Assembly (NCBI RefSeq): GCF_900086655.1
Contig: NZ_LT575476.1
Span: 391,308-455,307 of the forward strand
Direction of reading: 5' to 3'
Length of the DNA stretch: 64,000 bases
Source: Paenibacillus tuaregi
GTDB taxonomy: Bacteria; Bacillota; Bacilli; Paenibacillales; Paenibacillaceae
Positions within the stretch are counted from its first letter, which is position 1; the number at the start of each line of letters is the position of its first letter. This document shows positions 1 to 8,837 of this stretch, piece by piece. The notes beneath the pieces are model-generated. The model made no database searches. It was not told where the DNA came from and was given only the letters and a program-made list of their open reading frames with translations. Position numbers and translations under genes: made by a program.

Positions 1-123
1 TGATCTTATCCTAGCTCCCGTCATCGTACAATTGATCCGTTAAATAATGAAGGAGATCTGGCCTATTTTCAAGGTGGCCTCAAGGCTCTTCTGTACTAAG
101 CTACAACTCTACTAGTATCTTGA

Positions 124-978
124 TCAAACCTCGTTCCAAATCCGTGCAACATTGTCAAAAGCGATCTTGGTCCCTTTCCGGCATTCCTCCATGCCTTCAT
201 ACTCAATGGAGATGTACCCGTCATAGCCAGAGTTCTTCACAATCCTGAGAATCTCATACAGGTCCAGATCGCCTTGTCCGGCAATGGCCCCGCGAAGGTA
301 AGAGCCGCCGACGCTGCGGAACCAGCCTTCTCCCGGGTTGCGGGAGGCCGGGCGGATATAGAAGTCTTTGACATGAACCATGGAGGCGTAAGGAATGTTA
401 TTCTTCACCGCCGTAATTGGATTCTCGTCCACACACACGAAATTGCCCACATCAAGGGTGGTTTTGAAGTTGGGGCGGTTTACGGCATGAACTACGGACT
501 GCACACGGTCACTGGCCTGAACATAGTAGCCGTGATTCTCTAGACTGGTTGTGATGCCGTACTGCTTCGCATGGTCGGCAATCCGCTGGCAGGCAGCGGC
601 CACGCGTCCCAAGTCTTCATTGAACCTTGCGATAGAGGTATCTGTCCGTGCAGCGACATCGTGGCGCATGAGCTTGACGCCAAGCCGGTGTGCCCGGTCC
701 ACCTCAGCCTTGACCTGCTCGATCTCGACTTCGTATTCTTCCTCGGAGCTTGTTACAAAGTTGGCCCCGATAGCATAGTTGGAAATCGCGATTCCTAGAG
801 AGGCCGCTTTTTCACGGATTTGATCTTCCAGCTCCGGGTTTTCGAACGTGAAGCCATACGGAACAATCTCAATGTGTTCTGCTCCGATTCCAGCTACCCA
901 TTCCATAATCTCCAAAATATCCATTTCTCCTGCTTCTAAGGCTTGATACAGGCTGTATGAACTAATTCCCAGTTTCAT
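124..978 (-). CDS. Sugar phosphate isomerase/epimerase (TIM barrel)
   Basis: The 284-aa product has the AP-endonuclease-2-like TIM-barrel pattern of cytosolic xylose-isomerase-like enzymes: it opens MKLGISSYSL, has metal-site style segments around LENHGYY (about residue 147) and HVKDFY, and closes with GYDGYISIEYEG. The family isomerises or epimerises sugars, inososes and keto sugars with a divalent metal. It is the last gene of a three-gene minus-strand operon, two bases after the preceding isomerase, and its ribosome binding site lies in the end of that gene, so translation is probably coupled. The precise substrate cannot be read from the sequence. With the Gfo/Idh dehydrogenase it probably oxidises and then rearranges a sugar or cyclitol. 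Confidence 0.88.
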   Translation of the reverse strand: MKLGISSYSLYQALEAGEMDILEIMEWVAGIGAEHIEIVPYGFTFENPELEDQIREKAASLGIAISNYAIGANFVTSSEEEYEVEIEQVKAEVDRAHRLGVKLMRHDVAARTDTSIARFNEDLGRVAAACQRIADHAKQYGITTSLENHGYYVQASDRVQSVVHAVNRPNFKTTLDVGNFVCVDENPITAVKNNIPYASMVHVKDFYIRPASRNPGEGWFRSVGGSYLRGAIAGQGDLDLYEILRIVKNSGYDGYISIEYEGMEECRKGTKIAFDNVARIWNEV

Positions 979-980
979 GA

Positions 981-1862
981 CTATTTCCCCTTATATGACT
1001 TGATAAATGCTACCGCCTTGCGGATGTCTTCTTCCGGATTAGCTCCGACTTCACGCTCGATGGTCAAATAACCTTTGTAGCCGATTTCCTGGAGGGCCGC
1101 GAAATAAGCTGGGAAGTCTACCGTCCCTTCACCCAGCGGGACTTCCTCAAAGGCAGCACCCGATGCGGCCATTTCCGCAATCTTTTCATGGCTCATGGCT
1201 CCATACCCGAGGAACCCATATACATCTCTCGGGTCAACTGGACGCAGCTGCTTGCCGTCCTTCACATGGGTATGTACCACATAGTCTTTAAGCAGCTTTA
1301 CACCCTCAACCGGATCATCACCGGTGACCATAACCATGTTGGCTGGGTCAAAATTAACCGAAACACCGTTGGTGCTGAGCGAGTCGAGGAAGCTCTTCAG
1401 ATGAGCAGAGCGCTCCGGGCCGGTCTCAATGGCGAAGTAGGCGTTCATGCTCTTGGCGTAAACACCGAGTTCTTCACAGGCTCTTTGCATGGAGTCGTAA
1501 ATCCGGCTGCTGGTGTCGTCTGGCACGATTCCGATATGGGTGGTAACCACATTTGTTCCAAGCTCCACAGCCAGATCAAGAATCCGCTTGGATTTCTCGA
1601 TTTTCTCCGGATTGGCGGCTTCATCCTGAAAGCCGTGTCCGGCGAGATCCCCGCACAGCGCGGAGATTTCAAGGCCTAATCCCTCAATATAGCTGCGCAG
1701 CTCCTTGCGTTTGGCGGGGCTGAGGGCCGCCGGGTCCATTTCCCCGGATACGGCATAGATCTGCACACCGTCTGCGCCAACTTCTTTGGCTTTCTTAAGA
1801 CCTTCTGTAACGCCCACGCCAAAGCTGTCGACAATGACACCGATTTTGTTCGTAAAACTCAT
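981..1862 (-). CDS. Sugar phosphate isomerase/epimerase, second paralogue
   Basis: This 293-aa TIM-barrel protein is of the same superfamily as its downstream neighbour but only distantly similar. It starts MSFTNKIGVIVDSFGVG and carries FAIETGPE, HVKDGKQ and GYLTIERE segments, which in this family supply metal-binding Glu, His and Asp residues. The start has AAGGAGG about 11 bases upstream. It sits between the dehydrogenase (63-bp gap) and the other isomerase (2-bp gap). Paired paralogues with a Gfo/Idh enzyme are typical of inositol-like or rare-sugar catabolism. The substrate is unknown. Confidence 0.87.
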   Translation of the reverse strand: MSFTNKIGVIVDSFGVGVTEGLKKAKEVGADGVQIYAVSGEMDPAALSPAKRKELRSYIEGLGLEISALCGDLAGHGFQDEAANPEKIEKSKRILDLAVELGTNVVTTHIGIVPDDTSSRIYDSMQRACEELGVYAKSMNAYFAIETGPERSAHLKSFLDSLSTNGVSVNFDPANMVMVTGDDPVEGVKLLKDYVVHTHVKDGKQLRPVDPRDVYGFLGYGAMSHEKIAEMAASGAAFEEVPLGEGTVDFPAYFAALQEIGYKGYLTIEREVGANPEEDIRKAVAFIKSYKGK

Positions 1863-1925
1863 TAAGCACCTGCCTCCTTATTGCGTTGAAATAGAATTAG
1901 GGTCTCTTAGAAATTGCCGCCGGAT

Positions 1926-2984
1926 TTAGAAATGAATTTCCCGGCCCTCTGCTGCGGATTGGTAAATTCCGTTCAGAATCTTGATCATTTCCACGCCGTC
2001 TTCCACTGGACTGTTGGTCGTGATGAGGCCCAGACAGCTGTCGACAAAATGATTGATCTCGTTATTAAAGGCGCCTTGGAAATTGAAGCCGGGCTCCGTA
2101 ATCTGCGGGGCCACATTGATGATGGTGTTGTGCTGCTCGGTCACGATCAGCAGCTCGGGCTCGATTTCGGCGCCGCCTTTTTCCCCGTAAATATTCACTT
2201 GGGCCGAGTTCTCCTTCGCATGAAGGGAGAAGCTCACGTCCACCAACAGAGAGGCTCCGTTCTCGAATCTGACGAGTGCATTGGCCATATCCTCTACCGT
2301 ATTGAACGAGGCATCGTAATCGGCAGCCTGGTAGAACTCATAATTCTCAATGTTGGAGCGGTTGCCCAGCTTGCTATATGTGTTGCCGCTGACGGATTTA
2401 ACCTTTGGTCTGCCCATGAGATACCAGCAGAGATCAATGACATGTACGCCGATATCAATTAGCGGACCTCCGCCGGAGCGCTCCTTGTCGGCGAACCAGC
2501 CGCCTGGATTGCCGAGACGACGCAGCATGCTGGCTTTGGCATAATAAATCTGGCCGAGATCTCCGGCATCGATGAATTTTTTGAGTACCGCAATGTTGGA
2601 AGCGTGGCGGCGGACATAACCGACCTGAAGCATTTTTCCGGTCCGGCGCACGGCATCCTCTACCTTAAGCGCCTCTTCCACCGTCTTGCACAGCGGCTTC
2701 TCACAAAGCACATTTTTGCCCGCCTCAAGGGCCGCGATGCTGATCTCCGCGTGAGAGTTGTTCCAGGTGCATATGCTTACCGCCTGAACCTCGGCGTTCG
2801 CCAGAAGCTCGTTGTAATCTGTATATACATGAGGAATATCATATTTCTTGGCTGTTTCTTTGGCTCTGTCTTCGTTCAAGTCACAGACAGCCCAAAGCTT
2901 GACTTTCGGATTGGCTTGGTAGGCGAGCAGGTGGCACTCAGAGATGGAACCGTTGCCGATAAGACCGATTTTCAGTTCACTCAT
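1926..2984 (-). CDS. Gfo/Idh/MocA family NAD(P)-dependent oxidoreductase
   Basis: The 352-aa protein has an N-terminal Rossmann fold (IGLIGNGSISECHL, residues about 6-19), the family signature CEKPLCKT near residue 95 containing the conserved E-K-P, and a C-terminal alpha/beta domain with DIGVHVIDLCWYLMG. Members oxidise sugar or cyclitol hydroxyls with NAD(P). It is the first gene of the catabolic operon and lies divergent from an AraC regulator, the likely controller. A candidate CcpA operator lies directly before the start codon. Length is normal for the family. Confidence 0.9.
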   Translation of the reverse strand: MSELKIGLIGNGSISECHLLAYQANPKVKLWAVCDLNEDRAKETAKKYDIPHVYTDYNELLANAEVQAVSICTWNNSHAEISIAALEAGKNVLCEKPLCKTVEEALKVEDAVRRTGKMLQVGYVRRHASNIAVLKKFIDAGDLGQIYYAKASMLRRLGNPGGWFADKERSGGGPLIDIGVHVIDLCWYLMGRPKVKSVSGNTYSKLGNRSNIENYEFYQAADYDASFNTVEDMANALVRFENGASLLVDVSFSLHAKENSAQVNIYGEKGGAEIEPELLIVTEQHNTIINVAPQITEPGFNFQGAFNNEINHFVDSCLGLITTNSPVEDGVEMIKILNGIYQSAAEGREIHF

Positions 2985-2998
2985 TGTTTGCGCTTACA
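2985..2998 (-). promoter_or_regulatory. Candidate catabolite-responsive element (cre)
   Basis: Read on the minus strand the site is TGTAAGCGCAAACA, matching the Bacillus cre consensus TGWAANCGNTNWCA at 13 of 14 positions. It abuts the start codon of the Gfo/Idh gene, where CcpA could act as a roadblock or repress initiation. The match is by eye; binding is inferred. Confidence 0.45.
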
Positions 2999-3116
2999 TC
3001 CTTTCTTGGTCCGCAGGGTTCTGATACAATAATCCTAATGTATGCAGCACGGATTTGTTTTATATATTCATTGATTCCAATTTAGCACACTGATTGTGCG
3101 AGGGAGAATGTTCAGG

Positions 3117-3977
3117 ATGACAAAATATCTGGATTATATGATCAGTTCTGACCCGATTAGGGTATTCAATCCGGCTGTGGATGCCAGCAAGCGGAAGGTG
3201 AAGTCTCTTACTGTGATAAGTGCCGGTCACTTACCCGGCCGGACACCTCAGCGCAGGGATGCCCAATTTGAGAATTGGGCTTTTGTGATGATCACTGCGG
3301 GGGCTGGATTTTATCAGGTCAACGAAGGTGAGGTGCAGCGGGTGGAGGCGGGAAGCTGGTTCTGCTTGTATCCAGGCGCGGTGTTTAACTATGGACCGGA
3401 CCAGGGCGGTTATTGGGATGAGTATTATTATAGCTTGGATGGGTCCAGGCTCACCGAATGGATAGAAAATTGGCTGCCTCATCCGGCTTACGTGAATAAG
3501 GCTGTCATTGATGAGACCTTCATTCATAAAATGGAGGTGGCCTTTATGCTGATTGAAAGCGGAATGCCGAGCAATCTGGACCGTGCCTCCCTGATGATTG
3601 AGTCCTTCATGTATGAGCTTGCGACTCAAAGCGACCGCACCCATGCAGGGAGCCGGGGCAGCCTCGTGATTAAGGTGATCGAGGACCTGGCCAGCTCCTT
3701 GCATATTATCCAGGAGCCTGCGGCCCTTGCGGCAAGGCATCATATTTCGGTCTCGACGCTGCGCAGAATCGTGCATGAGTATACAGGCTACCCCTTAAAT
3801 GAATATCTACATCAGCTGAAGGTCGGGGAGGCCAAGAACATCCTGCTCAACACGGATCTGTCTGTGAAAGAAATCGGGGAATCGCTCGGTTACAAAGATA
3901 CGTTCTATTTCTCCAGAGTATTCAAGAGAATTACGGGCATCTCGCCAAGAAGCTACCGGAGCCGGGTGGGGCAGTAG
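3117..3977 (+). CDS. AraC family transcriptional regulator
   Basis: With the chosen ATG, which has AGGGAG ten bases upstream, the protein is 286 aa. An ATG at 3108 is too close to that ribosome binding site and a GTG at 3096 lies before it. The N-terminal cupin-like sensor includes WAFVMITAGAGFYQV and the C-terminal ~100 residues hold the double helix-turn-helix, with LSVKEIGESLGYKDTFYFSR followed by FKRITGISPRSYR, the classic AraC end. It is divergent from the three-gene catabolic operon and is the obvious activator of it. The ligand is presumably a sugar. Confidence 0.9.
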   Translation: MTKYLDYMISSDPIRVFNPAVDASKRKVKSLTVISAGHLPGRTPQRRDAQFENWAFVMITAGAGFYQVNEGEVQRVEAGSWFCLYPGAVFNYGPDQGGYWDEYYYSLDGSRLTEWIENWLPHPAYVNKAVIDETFIHKMEVAFMLIESGMPSNLDRASLMIESFMYELATQSDRTHAGSRGSLVIKVIEDLASSLHIIQEPAALAARHHISVSTLRRIVHEYTGYPLNEYLHQLKVGEAKNILLNTDLSVKEIGESLGYKDTFYFSRVFKRITGISPRSYRSRVGQ

Positions 3978-4007
3978 GGGGACGGAATCCATTAAGTTTA
4001 TAGAATC

Positions 4008-4126
4008 TATATAAAATGAACTTATGAAGGTTACCCTTTGTGGCGCTGCGATACCGAGTATTCTTACAACCTCTGTTGAAATGCTTGAACTAGATATCCA
4101 AGTAGAGGCATTTCTCTTTATATATA
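4008..4126. repeat. MITE-like element, short copy
   Basis: The segment begins TATATAAAATGAACTTATG and runs through GGCGCTGCGATACCGAGT to a GAAATGC...GCATTTC stem ending near TTTATATATA. Most of it is nearly identical to the reverse complement of the element at 24001-24199, but the outer arm of the long hairpin is missing. The ends form a rough inverted repeat (TATATAAA / TTTATATA). The right boundary is approximate. It lies in the gap between the AraC gene and the next membrane-protein gene. Confidence 0.7.
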
Positions 4127-4286
4127 TTATGCACTCTTTCAATTTATTAAGAGATTTTAGGAAATAACAGAACATTTAGAGAGCAACCATCTGAGGACAG
4201 GAGAGCCGCAATTTTACGGCCTGATGTACATTTCCTTTGTGAGTAGGGGAAGGGCCGTTCGGCGTTGTTTGAAAGGGGATGCTTTA

Positions 4287-4751
4287 ATGAAGCGTTCAGA
4301 CTTTTTCTATATTTGGGTAGCTATCGTTAGTTACCTAATAGGACCACTAATCTATCTACTCACACTCAGATTTATATATGGTGAGACTACGAGAGATATG
4401 GGGCGATTCATTATATGGACTGCTCCTGCATTCTTCACAGTGGGCATATTCCTTTACCTTATATGTGTAATCATATTACGTTCAATAAACAAGTACTACT
4501 TTTGGCTGCAAACTTTAGCTTTTGTATTGGTTGGAACCATCCCCGTTTATATTGTACCTTTGATTGCAGGTTTCTTTAAGACTGAGAATCTCTCCTTTTT
4601 ATTTTCACAAGAGGGTATATTATTTTTTTTGTTTTTCTCAAGTATCGCTGTTGTCTCTTCTTATGGAACCTGGATAGCTCAGAAAAGACAAAACAAGAGA
4701 CCTTTTATAATTCTATCTATTTTAATCCTTGTTTTTTTAATAGTAGTCTAA
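4287..4751 (+). CDS. Hypothetical four-helix membrane protein
   Basis: The ATG at 4287 is preceded by GAAAGGGG at good spacing, which favours it over the upstream in-frame start at 4224. The 154-aa product has about four hydrophobic segments (roughly residues 10-30, 42-65, 75-95 and 130-150) and no motif I recognise. The gene is AT-rich compared with its flanks, as is the next one, hinting at later acquisition. Function unknown. Confidence 0.6.
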   Translation: MKRSDFFYIWVAIVSYLIGPLIYLLTLRFIYGETTRDMGRFIIWTAPAFFTVGIFLYLICVIILRSINKYYFWLQTLAFVLVGTIPVYIVPLIAGFFKTENLSFLFSQEGILFFLFFSSIAVVSSYGTWIAQKRQNKRPFIILSILILVFLIVV

Positions 4752-4810
4752 GACAGGTTGTGTATGTACTACATCGAAAAGGGGTCTCCGAATACAGGAG
4801 GAATATCTTT

Positions 4811-5353
4811 ATGTATAAAACTTTCTGTTTGTTCTTATTATTATTCTTTTCTTTCTTGGTGAGCTGCACCAATAACAAAGAACCCAATTTGGAGCATACT
4901 ACTCCCAACGGACCTACCATCGCTTTAACGGTAGCGGTCTTAGGTAACAGCAAATATCCCGCCATACCACGTGTAAGCTATGTGAACGTTGGATTTAACG
5001 ACCTAAATCAAAAGAACAGCAGAACGTTTGATGGACTCATCGTTTCCAAGGAGTATTTTGAAGAGGCAGCACAGCCTATGAATAAAGAGTTTTTGAAACA
5101 TATAAAATACCCTGTTTTCTTCATTGGAGCCGAGGAAATTTCAACAGCAGCGTTTTATGTAGACGGACTTGCCTTAGACCAGATTAAGGGTGACGACACA
5201 TATGCATCCGGATTTGTCCGTACGGAACAAGGTGAATATAAGACTTGGGGACTCGGTTTGCCCAATGAACCCACCGATACGGACAAGGGGCTGAATATCC
5301 TGGTTAGAATCTGTAATATTTTGCAGGAGTATAAAATCAGCAAAAAGCCATAG
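4811..5353 (+). CDS. Hypothetical lipoprotein
   Basis: The ATG at 4811 follows GGAGGAATATC. The 180-aa product starts MYKTFCLFLLLFFSF and has a lipobox LVSC with the modifiable cysteine near residue 19, so it is predicted to be a membrane-anchored surface lipoprotein. The mature part resembles no family I can name; it is compact and lacks repeats. It follows the AT-rich membrane-protein gene by about 60 bp and is likely co-transcribed. Confidence 0.65.
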   Translation: MYKTFCLFLLLFFSFLVSCTNNKEPNLEHTTPNGPTIALTVAVLGNSKYPAIPRVSYVNVGFNDLNQKNSRTFDGLIVSKEYFEEAAQPMNKEFLKHIKYPVFFIGAEEISTAAFYVDGLALDQIKGDDTYASGFVRTEQGEYKTWGLGLPNEPTDTDKGLNILVRICNILQEYKISKKP

Positions 5354-5434
5354 ATTTTTGCATCGAAAAGTGAGATTTAATAGGTTTCTCGGCTGCTAGA
5401 GATATTTCCAATTTATACTTAACATTAACTGTGC

Positions 5435-5470
5435 TCCAAAGAAGCCTTTGGCTTTGAGGGGTGTTTTTTG
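5435..5470 (+). terminator. Probable rho-independent terminator
   Basis: An imperfect stem using CAAAGAAGCC and GGCTTTG with a TTT loop is followed after a short spacer by six T residues. It is placed to end transcription of the lipoprotein gene. Confidence 0.45.
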
Positions 5471-5613
5471 TTCTTAGAGAAGTGAGGCATGTAACTAGTT
5501 TGTGATTGCAAATTATAAATTTTTATGACGCTCCAAAATAGGCATACACACAGACTGGCTGCCGCGCATAGCCTATAGTGTAAGCATTTTCTTTTTATAC
5601 GAAAAGGAGTGTG

Positions 5614-6723
5614 TTGGACTACATGGCGGACAAGGAAAAGCATTATTTTGCGCGCGGCAATACAGCTGCTGGATTATATACGTTGTTTGAATCGGTGCTG
5701 GAGGGCCTCCAGACGATCTATGTTCTTGGCGGCCGCACCGGGGCGGGAAATGCACGGGTGCTTCAAGAACTGGCTGCGGCTTGGAGCAGCAGAAATCTGA
5801 TCCTGCACTATATTCACCAGCCGCTGGACAGCAGGCTGCTCGAAGGGATCATTCTGGAGGAGCAGCGGATTGGCGTAGTGGACGGCAATGCCTGGGGGGC
5901 GGACGCGGTGCTTGAAGGAGCTGAAATCCGCTATATTGACATGGAGAAGCTGCTGGATGCCGAAGCTCTTGAGCCATTCGCGGAGGAAGTGGCCGAGCTG
6001 GATAAGCAGATCGCTCTGACTTATGAGGAGGCGTATGATACCTTCAACCGGACGCTCCGGATTCATGATGAGTGGGAAAAATTTTATATCGATCACCTGG
6101 ACCGGGCTAAGGCGGATCAGTTGGCGGAGGATTTTGTCAAGCAGCATCTGGCTTCGGCAGAAGGAGCCTCGGGCAGCGGCAGAGAAATTCACCGTTTTCT
6201 TGGAGCAGCTACCTGGCAGGGAGCGATGGATTTTGTCCTGAATTTGACCCAGGACCTGAACAGCCGGATCTTTGTAAAAGGACGCCCAGGCTCAGGAAAA
6301 TCGACACTCTTCAAAAAAATCGCCGCCGAGGCCAAAAATCGTGGTATCGACACGGAAATCTACCACTGCGGCTTCGACCCGAACAGCTTGGATATGCTGA
6401 TCTTCCCGCAGCTCAGCCTGGCCATATTCGACAGTACCGCGCCTCATGAGCACTTCCCATCCCGGCAAGGTGATACGATCCTCGACGTCTACAAGCTTGC
6501 GATTGCGGAGGGAACGGATGAGAAGTACGCGGAAGAAATCGCGGAGATTAAAGACCGCTACACCCGCTCCATGAAGGAAGCGATCGCTCTTCTGGAGACG
6601 GTTAAGGACTACCGCGACCGTATTACCTCTATTTATAATGACGCTTTGGATCTTAAAGCACTTCATGTACTTACCTCTGATTTGTTGGCGGAAGTGGGGG
6701 CACAGGTTGCTGCGAGACCGTAA
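5614..6723 (+). CDS. PRK06851-type P-loop ATPase
   Basis: The ~369-aa protein is built of two tandem P-loop NTPase domains. The second has an intact Walker A (KGRPGSGKST, near residue 225). The first has the matching position GGRTGAGNAR, in which the Lys and Ser/Thr are lost. This architecture matches the PRK06851 family of Bacillales ATPases, whose role is not established. The start is uncertain: AAGGAG at 5604-5609 lies 4 bases from TTG 5614 and 13 from ATG 5623. The gene stands alone between an intergenic terminator and a long non-coding stretch. Confidence 0.75.
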   Translation: MDYMADKEKHYFARGNTAAGLYTLFESVLEGLQTIYVLGGRTGAGNARVLQELAAAWSSRNLILHYIHQPLDSRLLEGIILEEQRIGVVDGNAWGADAVLEGAEIRYIDMEKLLDAEALEPFAEEVAELDKQIALTYEEAYDTFNRTLRIHDEWEKFYIDHLDRAKADQLAEDFVKQHLASAEGASGSGREIHRFLGAATWQGAMDFVLNLTQDLNSRIFVKGRPGSGKSTLFKKIAAEAKNRGIDTEIYHCGFDPNSLDMLIFPQLSLAIFDSTAPHEHFPSRQGDTILDVYKLAIAEGTDEKYAEEIAEIKDRYTRSMKEAIALLETVKDYRDRITSIYNDALDLKALHVLTSDLLAEVGAQVAARP

Positions 6724-6960
6724 TGCGGTTGACCGGAAATGGACATACGACTGAGGTGTCAAAATACGGGCAGAAGGAGCCGAGCATTAGAGCTTGGACC
6801 ACGAGGGCTTGAGTCCCTAGAAACTAGAGCAATGAGCAGTCAGAACACCAGGAAACGGACCATTGAACATGGGAAAATAGAGTGCCGCGGAGTGCCACCA
6901 GGCACATGGTAAGGAAAAGACAGACCGCGGCATATATTTATATACTCTAATGGCATTTAG

Positions 6961-7043
6961 TAATGCGCATAGAGTAAAGCTCATACAGTAATGCACATAC
7001 TGGAGAGCCATACAGGAAAGCTCATACAGGAATGCACATACAG
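6961..7043. repeat. 14-bp tandem repeat, six degenerate units
   Basis: Units read TAATGCGCATAGAG, TAAAGCTCATACAG, TAATGCACATACTG, a 13-base GAGAGCCATACAG, GAAAGCTCATACAG and GAATGCACATACAG, so a 28-bp super-period is visible. It lies in the 583-bp non-coding gap after the P-loop ATPase gene. Function unknown. Confidence 0.8.
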
Positions 7044-7045
7044 GG

Positions 7046-7089
7046 AAGACCCTTTAGCGTCCGCCTAACCGTGGAGCTGAAGGGTCTTT
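7046..7089 (+). terminator. Possible terminator hairpin
   Basis: AAGACCCTT pairs with AAGGGTCTT around a long loop and is followed by only a short T run, directly after the 14-bp repeat array. It may end the ATPase transcript. Confidence 0.35.
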
Positions 7090-7224
7090 GCATTGAATTA
7101 GGAATGAAGTATCCTCGTGAGATTGCTCGATTATGAATAGGGAGAGGAGCAGCCTTCTGAGTGGCGTGTGCTAAAGAGCTCCCTCGGGGGGGCCCCTCAT
7201 CCAACCTCCCCGCATCGAACAGAG

Positions 7225-7272
7225 AATGGGCCTGCCCCTTCATGATCGCATGAGGAGGGCAGGCCCATTTTT
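7225..7272. terminator. Intergenic terminator hairpin
   Basis: The 13-bp stem AATGGGCCTGCCC / GGGCAGGCCCATT is followed by T residues on the plus strand. It lies 35 bp past the stop codon of the minus-strand phytase-like gene, and could serve both strands. Confidence 0.6.
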
Positions 7273-7306
7273 CGTAAGTCTGGTTAGTAAGGTGATCCGA
7301 GCTATT

Positions 7307-8686
7307 TTACTTCAGCGTGTAAGGAAGCTCAAAGGTCCACAGGTCGGTTCCATTCTCCTTGGAGTCCGGCTTGTCCACACCAAAGTCATTGTCATTAACA
7401 ATGACCAGCTTGTTGCCGCCAACAAGGGAGATCCCTTCGATTTTCTCGTTAGGGTATTTGAAGTCTACCGCATTCAGAATCGTCTTCTTGCTAACCGGAG
7501 TAACGCCAGATTTGATCAACTCGGCAGGTGTGAGCTGTTCCAATGTTTTGCCTGCCTTGCTTGTATCGTCATACTGCCCCAGGATATTGGTCGCTTTGGA
7601 CAGATCGATCTGATAGATTTTCTTCAGTTGGGCCTTGTCGCCCGCATTCTTGTCCCGCTCGTCAATCAGCAGAGTATTCTCGTTGATCACGTTCAGGTCG
7701 GAGATGACGATATCTCCCTGCTTCAGATCCTTGAACTGCTTCGCATCGTCCGCAATATAAGCGTATTCCGCGACAGGCTGAAGTGTGGCCAGGTCCAGCT
7801 TTAGAATCCGCAGGGTGCGCGAATTGTCCACACTCTTATCGGGAAGGCGGAGCGGGCTCTGCATAGCCATGTACAGCCACTTGCCGTCCGGTGTAACCCC
7901 TACGGCTTCAGCTCCGCGGTTCTGGCGGCGGTTCAGGTAGGAAGCTGGCAGCACGTCCTTCAGTGGAAGCTCCGGTGTGTTCAGCTCAGCGCTGATTCCT
8001 TTGGGAGCGAGACGCTGCACGAGTGTACCATCGCGTTTCACTTGGACAAGGTATGGACCGTATTCATCCGAGATCCAGAACGTATCATCCTTGGGATTGT
8101 AGGCGAGACCTTCCACATCCAGACCGTAAGGATCGTACGAGATAACGTTCTCAGCGGCCTGATCATAAGGCACTTCATCCCGTGATTTCAGGTTAGGCAG
8201 CCCGGTAATTTGGCTTGTGCCTGTGACCGGGTCTTTACCGTTGATTTTGAGTGGGATGGTCTCGAGCACCTTGATTTGATCTTGGTCCAGCTGGATTTTG
8301 TAGATGGTTGGTGTGTAATTAGGCAGCGGGAACGTCCGGCGCGTTGTGCCTTTGACGTCAACCTCTCCGTTAGGACCGCGGTCGGCGGTTGTGTAAAACA
8401 CATTATCCGGGTCCCCCGGAAGATGGGTAAGGGAGGAGCCGATGCCGAACTTGATGCCCTTGGCGAGATCCGGCTGATTCAGTGTATATTTACCGGTCAG
8501 TTTGGGCTTGGCGGTCAGCGAAAGGGTGCCGCTGGTGCTATCCCAATCCTCATAGACGCTTACTTTTGTGCTTTGGCCGTTCACCGTATACTCTAATTCT
8601 GCGGCATGAGCTCCCGAGGAGAGCAGGGGAAAGCTTCCGACCGAAAGGGCGGCTAGAGCAGCGGCGAACCATTTTTTGGATGACAT
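7307..8686 (-). CDS. Secreted esterase-like/phytase-family protein
   Basis: The start MSSKKWFAAALAALS is preferred over the upstream GTG/ATG options because AAGGAG lies 9 bases before it. The 459-aa product has a Sec signal peptide (cleavage near GAHAAE) and a beta-propeller-like body of the 'esterase-like activity of phytase' family, with segments such as DVEGLAYNPKDDTFWISDEYGP and RGAEAVGVTPDGKWLY typical of it. Members are secreted and proposed to hydrolyse phosphate esters. The catalytic chemistry of this one is unproven. It is monocistronic. Confidence 0.85.
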   Translation of the reverse strand: MSSKKWFAAALAALSVGSFPLLSSGAHAAELEYTVNGQSTKVSVYEDWDSTSGTLSLTAKPKLTGKYTLNQPDLAKGIKFGIGSSLTHLPGDPDNVFYTTADRGPNGEVDVKGTTRRTFPLPNYTPTIYKIQLDQDQIKVLETIPLKINGKDPVTGTSQITGLPNLKSRDEVPYDQAAENVISYDPYGLDVEGLAYNPKDDTFWISDEYGPYLVQVKRDGTLVQRLAPKGISAELNTPELPLKDVLPASYLNRRQNRGAEAVGVTPDGKWLYMAMQSPLRLPDKSVDNSRTLRILKLDLATLQPVAEYAYIADDAKQFKDLKQGDIVISDLNVINENTLLIDERDKNAGDKAQLKKIYQIDLSKATNILGQYDDTSKAGKTLEQLTPAELIKSGVTPVSKKTILNAVDFKYPNEKIEGISLVGGNKLVIVNDNDFGVDKPDSKENGTDLWTFELPYTLK

Positions 8687-8800
8687 ATGTAAAGACTCCT
8701 TCCATTCCTGTTTCATCGACTATTATCGACGTATTTACGTTTATTCTAGTGTTGTTTTATTAACGGAATGTATGTATAACATTTGTTCTGTGTAAAACGT

Positions 8801-8837
8801 AAAAAGAGCATAAAGAGACTTCTCTTCATGCTCTTTC
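8801..8837 (-). terminator. Terminator overlapping the end of the M50-like gene
   Basis: On the minus strand AGAGCATGAAGAGA pairs with TCTCTTTATGCTCT and is followed by TTTTT. The stop codon of the protease gene lies inside the 5' arm, so termination follows the last codon directly. Confidence 0.7.

Noticed and set aside
4..99. Plus-strand open frame ending TAA at 97-99 at the left edge
   Set aside because: Only 31 codons, with a TGA in frame at position 1 and no start codon; it may be chance or a gene tail, with no supporting signal.
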